A stretch of 64,000 nucleotides of DNA from Gonatopus flavifemur (lineage: Eukaryota; Arthropoda; Insecta; Hymenoptera; Dryinidae): the NCBI GenBank assembly GCA_018340375.1, contig JAFFJZ010000010.1:8184001-8248000 (forward strand). Direction: 5' to 3'. A model generated the notes under the pieces. That model saw only the letters and a program-made list of their open reading frames with translations. It ran no database searches and was not told the origin of the DNA. Below, piece after piece: positions 36,901 to 48,900 of this stretch (positions are counted from its first letter, which is position 1; every line of letters starts with the position of its first letter). Position numbers and translations under genes: made by a program.

Positions 36901-39900
36901 GGGCCTGCGAAATATGACTTTTTATTCTCTCCTCGAACAATAATGTCTTTTTTCGAAGCATTGTGATGCGCTGAATCCGAATCTGGCTGCGGAATTGATC
37001 TATCATGTCAGGTTTTTGAGATATTTCGACCTAAAAATGTGAAAAATACTGTTTTTCGACATATTTGGGGTTACGTAAAGTCGACGGGTAATTTTTTTCA
37101 CAAAATTGATAGATGCACCCCGAAGTATAAGTCATCCTCTTCCAAATGCCGTTGAGTTTGCTCAAATATCTTTTTTTTCATTGAGATACGACAGTTTGAA
37201 AATTGTGTCTCCACCTATTTATTGAATACATGAGAGCACAAATTTCAAATTGTCGTATCTCAATGAAAAAAACAGATATTTGAGCAAACTCAACGGCATT
37301 TGGAAGAGGATGACTTATACTTTGAGGTGCATCTGTTAGTTTTGTGAAAAAAATTACCCTCCGACTTTACGTAACCTCAAATATGTCAAAAAACAGTGTT
37401 TTCCACATTTTTAGGTCGAAATATCCCAAAAATCTGAGGTGATATAGCAATTCTGGATCCATATTCGGATTCAACGCTGCGAATTACTTCAGAAATGATA
37501 ATCTCATTTGAAGGAGAATTTCATTGCCGATTAGTGTAATAAATGTGAATGCTGATTATGCACACGGAAAAAATAATTTAGCTGCAGCAGCTAAGTAGCT
37601 AGCACGGACACGGACAGCCATTGAATTAGCTCCTGCAGCTAAATTTCAGCTGTTACAGCAAACAAATTTGCATTTGCAGTTAATTTATTTGCCGTAACAG
37701 CTAAAATTTAGCTGCAGGAGCTAATTCAATGGCTGCCCGTGTCCGTGCTAGCTACTTAGCTGCTGCAGCTAAATTATTTTTTCCGTGTGTTGTTGGGACA
37801 TATTACACAACGTAGAATGGTCGTAACTTAGCGAGAAAAAATCCTACATGACCGTTCAATAGCTTATTTTAAACGGGAAATTGATACAGTTGAGAAAAAA
37901 GGTTCAAGAAAATTGTATGCGTCCTGTACATAACCTCAAAAGTAGCAAAAAAATGCATTCCCCCAGTATATACCCTTAGATATCTCAAAATCCTGACGTG
38001 ATAGCCCAATTCTGACTCCGGATTCGGAGTCTACGCAGCAAATTACTTCGGGAAATGGTCCCCAGTTCCAAGGGGAGAAAACCTCGCAGGCCTGTGTAAT
38101 CAAACTATTCTCTCAGTTCAGCCATGTTGCCGCGAAGGTAAATTGACATCCAATCCACAGCCGCTTTTGTAATGCAACACTGTTGCATCGATGCTGGCAC
38201 AGTATTATCTTTTCGTGGAATTTCAAAAGATTACAAACTCTGAGTCAGGACTGGCACAGTATTGGCTCACTAAAATAACCATGTTTCCGCGAAATTCTGT
38301 CAGAAAGCTACATGGCGTCGATGCTGGCGTAGTACCGTCTCTGCGTAAAGTTTGAAAATATTACCAACTCCGGGTCAGTACTGGAACAGTTTCGTTTTCC
38401 TAGAACTTAGGTGCTCTTCAATCAGTATTGATTCGGTACTGATCCAAGACTGTTTGCCCAAGGAAACCAATACCGTCTGAAAACCGTCAAACGACTAGTG
38501 CTAGTTGAAAAAGAGTAATGCACGGAGAAAAAAGATTTCGTTATTTTAACGAATCCGTCTTCGCTGAACGGATTGAATAACCTAACGATGACATTTCACT
38601 GTATTAATGAGCTAATTCGCTATATTTACTAACTGATTCGTTATAATTATCAGTCCTTCGCTAATTTTACGAAGCTTGATTCGCTGAAACAACGAATCGC
38701 CGTTCACTTCAGCGGACTTGCTTGCTGTCCATATAATAACAAGCGAGTTTCGTTAAGACAGCGAAATTCTTGCTATTCCAACGAATTTTTTTTCTCCGTG
38801 TGGCACTGTACGGGGGCGAGTTATTTTGGCCGAAGTATGGCAAATATAAACTTGCCAGTACTTGACCATTTGTCAACTCTGACAATTTCTACATGGGTAC
38901 ACATGTGTGTATGGACCAAGCCTGGCACAAGACCTGCCGAGACTTGTCTTGAACAATTTACCAAGCATCGACCAATGCTTCTTTGATCGCAGATATGGAT
39001 GAAACAAGTAATTGATTCATATTTCAGTTCATGACTGTCTTCCTCAGAATACCGTACATTAATTATTTTAAAACGATAGAAAAAATGCGACAAGACTGGG
39101 ACAAGCTTGTATGATCATTGGGAAATTTGCGTTATTTGATATTTCAATCAATTTTGATTCTATTGTTGAATTATGCTGAACTTAAACTATAGTGTGTACG
39201 ATTAATTATAGCAGGAAGATCAGGCCAGCCCTGGCCCGATGGATATCCCCAACTCTTCAGTCATTGTAAATTCAAAATTTAGTCAATATTTATAAACATT
39301 GTGCCACCCATGTGGGCAATATTGGCACAATTGTTCTCAAGGAATGCTTGATTTTTACACCTGTGCCAAGCTTGTACCAAATGTAGGGACCATTTAACAA
39401 ATGCACCATGACTGACTATCCATTGGGAACAACGGGTCAATCATGGAACAATATTGAGCCAATTGTTCTTCACGGAGGTTTGCTTCTAGCACATGTGCCA
39501 ACCTTGGAACAAGCTTGGGTTATTTTCAGTCTTGGCAATACCTGCGTGGGTAGGTATCCCAGTATCAAAGTTGATGTTTATTCTAGCAGCTTTATCTTCC
39601 GTATTGGTACACCTGTTTCTAATATCAGTAATTGTGGGATCATGTCGACTCACGATTCTTCATGTAAATTTTTTTGCCGCAAAATTTCAAGGGTGTCTAT
39701 ATGTTACTATGTTCGTTCAACAGCTTTTGTTTATTAATAAATATTTATTGAATGATGGAATATTTCAACAGATTGAACTCACTAGTTGTCTTCGGGGATC
39801 AATGATGGAGCTGTATACCGAATTTCAATTAATTCCAATGACTTCCCGCTGAGTAATCGCAAAATATACCCAGAATTGTATTGATTTTCAGGAAATGAAA

Positions 39901-42900
39901 TTTTGCACTGTTGAATTCTCATCTCACCAACTATTGATGATACGCAACGATTTTCCATGAGGAGAATTTATAATTTGATGAGTTCTAACAGGCTGGTTCG
40001 TGCTGTTGCAGCGGAAAAGGGTTGAAACTCTCTCCGGCATTTGGAAGCGGAAGTCTTAAATCATCGAAAACGTTGTAATTCAATTTCTCCCTGCGATTTT
40101 TCTTATAAAAAGTTACATTGCCAGAAGTCGACCAGGAATTCATGACATTTGGGAGGGAAAAGGGTTTACGCATGTAAATGATCATGTTCTGTCCGAACAT
40201 GTGATTCATCATCTGTTCATACTATACGATACAAAATATTACAGGGATTTATGATTGACTTTCCTTGAAAAGACTCCGCATAAAGGACGAAACGTTGGAC
40301 TCGTGTATATGTATTTCATCATCATAAATTGACTTGCATCTCCAAAAATTATGCATTCATTTATTCAAAGTTATTTCGATATAACAACATGTGTACTATA
40401 CTAACACGAATAATGCGATTCCACATGAGCATCCTGGAAGTTTATCTACATTTTCCTAATTGAAACTTCAACATCTGTCTTGAACATGAAATTTCATTTC
40501 TAAAATTATTATAACACACTGTGATGGCATAAACGCAGCAATTCAGTATGAAATTTCTACAAAGGTTCTAGAACAACTCTGTTTAGAGAACTAGAGCACG
40601 CGCAACAAGTCTGATAAAACAACTTGTGATAACAACTTGGTAATAATTTGTTACCGGACTTGTTCCGCGCAATGTACACTCATATGTTTCATTGAACTGT
40701 CGCGAAGTGGTAAAATGGTTTAAATCTGTTCTCAATATTCCGTTCCAGAACGTTTTGCTACAACTGAAAAATTTTTATTTGTCTCATGATAGTTGGTGCA
40801 ACAACTTTTGTTTCGTCCGAGGAACTACACGGAAAGACCGGGTCTATCAATACTTAGAAAAATGACTGTCAATTTAGGGAAAACAAGTAGTGTTGCCGCG
40901 ATATTATCGTCGATAATTGAGGAATAATCGGTTATCTCAATTCTTACACGTTCCTATGGAATATATAATCCACGAATCTTTGATTAGGCTCATGATGAAA
41001 CGGAATAATGAATGATCCCAGACTTGTACACAAAATAAACCAAGATATTCTTCCATTTATCGTTACGATATATCGATAATTATCGTTACGATAGTGTAAG
41101 AATATTTTGATTTATTTTGTTTAAAAGACCAAGATGATCCATTATCCCATTTCATTTCGTGCAAAGTCGAAGATCTACGCGTTAAAAGTTCCATGAAAAC
41201 CTGTCAAAATTAAGATAATCGATTATTTCTGAATTTCGACGATAATATCGCGGCAACACTAAAAACAAGGATCGCTGAGAAATATTCGTAACGAGTCTAC
41301 TAAAAATTCGTAGTCGATGTATTAACAATTGATAGTTTCATTGTGAAAAATACCAATGAAGCTATCAACTGTTGATATTTTGACTACGAATTTTTGGTAG
41401 ACTCACTAGGAATATTTTTCCGCGATCCTCTTTTTCCGTAAATTGACAGTTATTTTTCTAAACGTTGATGAATTCTTTCTAAATATTAATAGACCCGGTC
41501 TTTCCGTGTATAAGTAAAATCACATGCTCGTAAGATAATTAGTACCGGCTAGTGTATTACAGCAAGGGTGAATAAAAATGTTAGCTGACAGCATGAAAAG
41601 CTTTTGAGTTAAATAATTGTTTGGTATTCAAAACCAGAACTTATTAGTCCCATCAACTAATTTTAATTATCATGATATAGTACTATGCATGGTTTATGTT
41701 ATTGCATACCTTCAATCACATTCAAAAAACTGTATTAGTTATTCTGAATAAAAATTTTTGGTGCAACAATTACCATTTCAGTTGTGGCAACTCAACAACT
41801 TTTTCATTCAATGTTGTTTCTGGTCAGGTATTGCACCACTTTGTAGTATTGTTCGTTGATGTATACGTATTTTACGAAAAAAGTTGGAGCCAAATATACC
41901 CAGATAGAAAACCGTGCTATACGTTTTCGTAACATGGCGTGCTTAGAATAGCGTGCCTTCAACTTGGTATCATGAACATAACTGAGCTTGTTAGGGGGGT
42001 ACACGTAATGGTAAGATCATGGATTCATTATGGCACTATTCGCTCTGCATACCATGTTCGACTAAACATAGTGAAATGCGGAAACACCTTGGTACCATCG
42101 TGGTAGAATTCACGTGTGATACAGTTTGCAGAATTATTCCTTCATCATCGATGCATTTTTGTACCACGTAATGCTGGTCCGATGGTGCCAACGACATGGC
42201 TTATTTTTCTTCCCGTGATACGGCTGAAAATGGTGCCATAATCATTCAAGAATTGTGTCATGTTATGTGACGTGGAATGCATCAATTATGTTGATACGTT
42301 TTGCAATAGCACAAAGCTAAAAGTTCCGACCCAGTACCAGTTCACTTAGTAAACAATGTTGAGAATACATTATTGAACAATTGAGTGAAAAAAAATTGGA
42401 TCCAATCTACCGTTCGATATTATCCCATGTGGAAATGGAAACACGTGCCGCTACTGGCTGAGTAATGTTGCCAGAGTTGCCAGTACTGGCAATTCCATGT
42501 TGAACAGACGGTACTGGCAAAGAGTCGAAATGATAACATCATTGAACGTGCTCTCTAAATTCCTTGGAGTAAAATTTCACTCTTGCCGAGTGAAAATACT
42601 GCAACTCCGAAAGAGTGAAAAATTTCACTCTATAAGAGTGGAAATCAACTCTGGTGTTTGGAGTGAAAAACTCACTCTTAGGAAAAAGAGTGTATATTGA
42701 CTCTTAAAGAGTGAAATTTCACTCTTCAAGAGTTGAGCTCCCACTCCGTTCTAGAGTTGCAGTATTTTGTCTCTTTGAAGAGTGAATATTCACTCCAAAG
42801 AATTTAGAGAGTGAGGGCCAGTATACATTTACCACCTCGTCGGTGAAGATATCAAATGTGATCCAACTACGGTGAAACTCTGGCATTGCAACAGGATCAG

Positions 42901-45900
42901 TTGTTTTGCCAGAGCTGGATGAAAAATGACAAAGAGTCGAAATGATGATATCCTATGTAGAAATTCAAACCCGACAACAAATTCATTGTTCCTATTATTG
43001 TCATCGGAGAAAGGCACTTTGGAAATGATTCTTTGAAAGTTCTCTGAGTGAGGATTGAACCCAGGTCCTGCGAGTGAGAAACCTGTGTGAGTCTTTATCA
43101 CATCATCCGATCTCCGAGTTGACGACGAATCACTCAAATTGTCATTTATTGTAATAGGACAGTTGAAGCCATACAAATTACCATAGATTCCGTAGAGGCA
43201 CATTGTCGTCTCTCGAACATATTGAATGACGATACCAACTCTGGCCGAATGCTGGCGCGACTTTGGCTCACTACAACAGCCGAGTTACTACACCGAGAAA
43301 AAAAAGTTGTCAAATTTACCTTTTGTTAAGTAAATATATGGACGATTTAAAAGTGATACGCTAAGAGCAAAAGTGGCACCCAAATTGTTGTCAAGCAGAA
43401 ACAGGACATGAACTTTTGAGAGCAAGAAATATAATTCCGAACAAAAGGCAACCGCAGAAATCTTCGAGTGTTTCATTTTTGCCCGTAGATTTCTGTGGTT
43501 GCTCTTTCGTTCGGAATTATATTTTTTGCTCTCAAAAGTTCCTGTCCTGTTTTCCCGAGTCGAAAAATTTGGACAGTTTTTGTTCTTATATTTCGTTTTT
43601 AGACTGATTCTGTCCTGATTGTTGAATAATGCGGACAAGAACAGCACTTCTTCATGTTTTTAGCCTGAATTTCTCCTCAATCACTTTTAATCGTTGGAGA
43701 AGAAATTCAGATTGAAATCATGGAAGAGTACTGTTTTTATCCGCATTATTCAACAATCAGGACAAAATCAGTCTAAAAACGAAATATGAGGACAAGAATC
43801 GTTCAAATTTTTAAACCCGGGTTTGTTTGACAACAATTTGGGTGCCACTTTTGCTCTAAGTGTAGTATCAAATGTAGTGCGAACTACTACGATTTCAGCT
43901 AATTTCACAGCAGGGGAAGTAGGATGCACGTTAGTTATGGTATATTTCGCATCAGCTGTGGTATTCAACGCATGTGTTGTTGTAAAATCCTCTAAAATTG
44001 TGGTCGCTTGCACTAAATCCTCAATTATCCATATATTTATTCAATAAGATGTAAATTTTACAAGTTTTTTTCCTCAGTGTAAGATCGTGATTTTAATGTA
44101 ATTCGACCACCGATTCTGTAGAAAGTCAAAGTCCTATCAATACTGGCACATCGCTGTCTCTCAAACATATTGAATGATCATACCAACTCTGGCTTGATGC
44201 TGGCAAGACTTCGGCCAACTACAACAGCCAAGTTGCTAAGATCGTGGTTTTAACGCCAGTCGACTACCAATTTCGTAATCAGTCAGAGTCTCATCAATAC
44301 TGGCACATTGTCGTCTATGGAACATATTGAATGCTAATACTAACTCTGGCTCAGTACTGGTGCAGTATTGTCTCGTCAAAGTAACCGTGTTATTGGAAAC
44401 ATCAGTGAAATTCTTATCCACTATCTATTCCGTATTAGAACAGCGTTGCATCGATACTGGTGCAATATCGTCTTTTTTCCGCATTTTATCATCCAACTAA
44501 CTCTGATTCGGTACTGGCATGGTCCCGTTTGTGTATGATCTGGGTATTCTCCGAACATTATTCATTCGATGCTGGCTCGAGACCGTCTGATCGCGCAAGC
44601 CAGTACTGTCTGAAATCCAGCAAACATTTGGCGCCAGTTGAAACACGGTAATGATTCTGAATGGGCAAAGGTTATTTCTGCCGTAGTCTGGCAAGTGCAA
44701 TTTGGCCGGTACCGCGCCATTTGTCAACTCTGGCTATTTCCACATGGGACATCTACCATTGGAAGAGGACAAATTTTTCCATAATTTTCGCAGAATGAAT
44801 GCTTTTTACAGTATAGTTTTATATTCAGGTACTGGAACATACAATGGAATACCTATTTTTATACGATTCAGGAATGACGGAGAACCAATGGACAATTTCC
44901 GATGAACTGCGACAGTGCGAAGCTTTCTTATTAATTTAATTTTATTCATAAACTGTTTTTCACAAAAACGAATATAAAAACAGTTAGTGAACATAAGAAA
45001 AATGATTTTCCAAGTATTCAACACAAGAAATTACAATCGAAATCGAGTAATCAGGAACTTCCCAATTAGAAAAATCCGAATTATGCTAATGTTGACAACA
45101 GGTGCAGTACAATGCCAGTATTGGATCTTCAACACTTGGCCAACGCGTATGGGATCAGTACTGGATACATAGAAATACAGTACTATGCCTGTACTGATGA
45201 ACCAGTGCTCATTGTGAGAGCTTAATACAGGCACTACACTGATTGCGAATAATAGTATTAGTACTGAATCCCCAGTACAGAAAAGCGTTATCATCCCAGA
45301 CAAATGCCAGTACCCTGCCAGTCTCGGCCAGTAATGGTGCAGTACTGCGCCTTTTGTAAATTTCTGGTTGGGTTCAAATGAAACTTGAAAACTATTTGAG
45401 AAATTGAAAAAACCCCCAAAAAACCTGAACAACTCACGTGGGGCGGACTTTTCCAAAAAAAACCCGGGTCTTTGCCGACCCTGGGAGCAACAGAAAATTA
45501 TTCTCAGTGATCTATGGGTCCTGGATATTCCGTATAACCGCATTCTTTAGGTTAACTTTCGAAGTTATTATGAAATCTAGAAGATCATCAGAGTGACTCC
45601 TGCTAGAATATGTGAATCATTTCATCTTGGTTGCTTGGTTCATTAATTTTACAGTACTCTGATGAAATAATATTTGATCAATGGACGGTGATGTAGCCAT
45701 TTATTTGGTTAAACACGTTGGCACAGGCATTGCAATTTGGCAAGGAACATTGTAGAGAAGTCTCAGAATAATCTCATGTCATATATGCCACTTTTATGAA
45801 TCTACAACTATGGCATATGAATTCTTTTGACAGTACTTCGCCCGTTTCTAAGCTTATATCAGAAATTCTCCATGTCGCATGTCGTTTTAATTTATTCTAC

Positions 45901-48900
45901 ACTGTTAGAAACATCTAGAAGGTTTTTTTTTAATCGCGTACACGAATTCAGTACAATAACATGAAATGACTATGGATTATGCTATAGTTTACTTTAAATT
46001 AAATATAAAATGAGTATGAAACTAATTTTGTGCATGTACTTGAAAAAAACTTCTAGCAAAAATATTAAAATTGATGCAAAAGTTTCTAACAGTGCCTTAT
46101 TCTTAACTCGATTTTCGTTAATTTCAGATTTTCCACTTCGTTTTCAGCTACGAATTTTGTTTTATCGGTGATATTTTTCATTCATCGTTTCCCCCACTCA
46201 GAAATCTAAAATGAACAACGACATCGAATAAACTTGTCTCACTTTTGTTCTTTTCCTGATCTCCTCTCGATATCTTGACCACTTTCTTCTGAAATTTCTC
46301 AATAGGTAAAAGTATACACAATCCTCTATGAACCTTCTGAAAAATTTGATTTTCTTCGATTTGCTTCTCTGTAATTGACAGTGTTATTATCGGATATATA
46401 CGAATGGATTTCTTCTGGAATGTATATGAATGAATAGCTGATCAAAAGTTCGGCTTCTTCAATGCGCACAGTGATACCGTGAAATCCCTGAGAATCGATA
46501 GATAGAAGTAAGGATTATCTGTACCGCTTTGCGGTATTATGCTTAAGCATGCTTCTTGGTCAACATAAGAAGAAAATGAATTCAGGTCGTATAAGAGGAA
46601 TTCTCAGAAAGTATTTTGCACTGCAGACACTCTCATTGATGTTCGGCGAGAGTCGACGAAACATTAATCACGCCCAATGTGTAACACAATGTAATTGCTA
46701 TGTGCTTTCTCTAAACTATATGCCTCCTTCGCGAGTAGACAATGGAATCGAGAACGTATACGTAAAAGGATGTTTTTTTTTCCCTTCCAAACGATCGTGA
46801 AGCTGGAAAAGCGTTTTTCATTATCATTAGAACAATCGCCAACGCGGGTAACAACATCAACCTAGAGAAATTCCGTTCGAGATAATCGAGAATTAAATTC
46901 CTCGATAGAAAAATTCCATTTGAATCGAACATGAATTTATCTGGTTTTATTCGGACATTTTTTTTTAGCTCCAATGCCTCCTCGAAGCGAATGTCGAATT
47001 ACAAACGTTGTGGAGAAAATGTTTCTTCGATAACGAAAATTCATATTCAATTCTTCTCAACTCTGGTCATTCGTGATCGTTTCTTAAGCATTGATCCATT
47101 GGATACTCAAATTGTTATAAAAATACGAATTATGTGTAACGAAGGAAAAACAACAGTAGCAAAGTCAAAAAAATATATTCTTCATTCAAATCGTTTTATT
47201 TGCCTTACATTCTTTCAATGTTTATCGCGCGACTCGTACTCGTCATCTATTGGCCGAGGACCAACAAGACACAGGCCCTTGCCAAGAAATTCTCCGCCAA
47301 ATAATCTCTTTCAATATCAAAGTCTGATTTCTTTTCCTCTCCATAATATCCATATATATTCAACTCGATACATATTTTATGGGAATATGAATAATAACTC
47401 CCTTCCCTTGATCTCCTTACGATGTCAAGTTTTCAATTCAATTCAATTCTCAAGTTACTTCACTTTATTATCCATAAATTGTATGAAAGTTTATACTTTA
47501 AATTTATTCAACACTATAAAAAGTAAGTGGAATTTTCTCCAGGTCGCAAATCTACCCTAACGTGGGGGAAATTCATCTCTCCTCCATTTGGAAGAAAATT
47601 CTTTCTTTTGTTTTAAACGAATTTCCCCGACGTGAGGGATTTTTGCTACCACCAAATTTGGGTGAAAATCCCACCATGATTTTTTAAAGTGTACAAAATT
47701 TGAGACAGAAACAATTTTTCTTCTAAATGGCAATAGGAATTTGTACCAGTTTCAAAATTTACCGCAAATTTTGTTTTCCGTGTGTATTTTGAAAACTGTT
47801 GTTGTTTGTTTCTAAATTGAGGAATATCACATGGTATTAAAAAATTCAGTAATAATTCTGACCTGAAACTGTTTTCTTTTTGTTCCGGTCTTTCGAGTGT
47901 GATCTTGTTATTGCAAAATCATTCGCTTGGTCATGAATACATAGCATTTCACGTATGACGTTTCACAAATCTTTCTATCATTAGATCACTTTGAAAGATC
48001 CAGACAAAAAATCTCGGTCACGAGATCCATCTGGACATCCTACGAGCAATCAGCTCGTTCGAAATTACGTTAACCAGATGACTGGATCTCGATATTGAAT
48101 TTCTAATTCGCGGTGCAAATGAGTTAACCGTAGATACGCGCATCGTACATTATTAGAAAAATATTGAATCTATGATTATTTTTTGTTCACAGGTTACACA
48201 CAAAGTCACGAATCAGGTGATGGTGCTGAAGATGAATCAGATGCCAGCCAATCGACCGAATATGTTGAAAGAGGTGCAGTTAATGAACAAGCTCAGCCAT
48301 CCCAACATTTTAAGGTAAAATTCGCAATTTTTATATATCTTTTTCCAATATTTGTTTAGAAAAGATAATCATTGGGATAAAACCTGACGATCATGTTCGG
48401 TGAACTATGAATTCCAGGTTACGGAGGAAAGTGGAATTTTGTTTAATTAATAGCGGTTGTAATTATTATACACAACGTTTTTTAGATCGTAATTATCAAG
48501 TGGCGTATCGAATGAGTATTGAGACATACGTCTTATCAGATTTAAATGTCGTACACTCGAGTGATCTGAGTTGCGTTCATTTAGTTGTACAGTTTTTATA
48601 TACATTGCAACTTTGCCGTGGTAGAATTTTGTAAAGAGTATTTGATAACTGATAAACCATCTGTCTATCTTTATTTCGACACGTTTCTGAAGATAAAGCA
48701 CGAGTAGAAATCTTGTGTTACCAAGTTGAAACCAGATCATATTAGACAAATTTCGCTCTTTCGGGAGTTCCATGCTTCATGAATGAATAAATCATATTTT
48801 TATTTATAGGTCTTGTTCAAGGAGATTTAATCAAGTGATTTGTAATAGATAGAAGTCTTCGAGACTTATCTTGAAAGATAAATCATGTGACTACTTCATT

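Larger units (their letters stand above)
21963..48192 (+). other. cdi: cdi intron of 26.2 kb, repeat-rich
   Basis: The intron runs from GTACGG to CAG and splits the ATP-binding lobe between SEVFK and VTHK. Its contents are listed separately. Stretches where I see no gene and no clear element are 21963-23650, 25863-26296, 27806-28573, 29414-30509, 30783-31697, 32359-33832, 34013-35151, 39860-40827, 41511-42430 and 45484-48192. The segments 32630-32960 and 34735-34930 look unique and less AT-rich and could be regulatory, but nothing in the sequence proves it. Confidence 0.9.

Noticed and set aside
39408..39852. Overlapping 109- and 119-codon frames with hydrophobic stretches
   Set aside because: They lie in a degenerate ~132-base direct repeat; hydrophobicity follows from T-rich sequence.
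45031..45543. 170-codon open frame on the minus strand
   Set aside because: It overlaps GTACTGGCA-type repeat and a hAT-type terminus, so it is repeat-derived reading frame.
46931..47560. 209-codon open frame on the + strand in cdi intron 1
   Set aside because: Composition is that of AT-rich non-coding DNA, with no domain, no splice context and no credible start; treated as chance.
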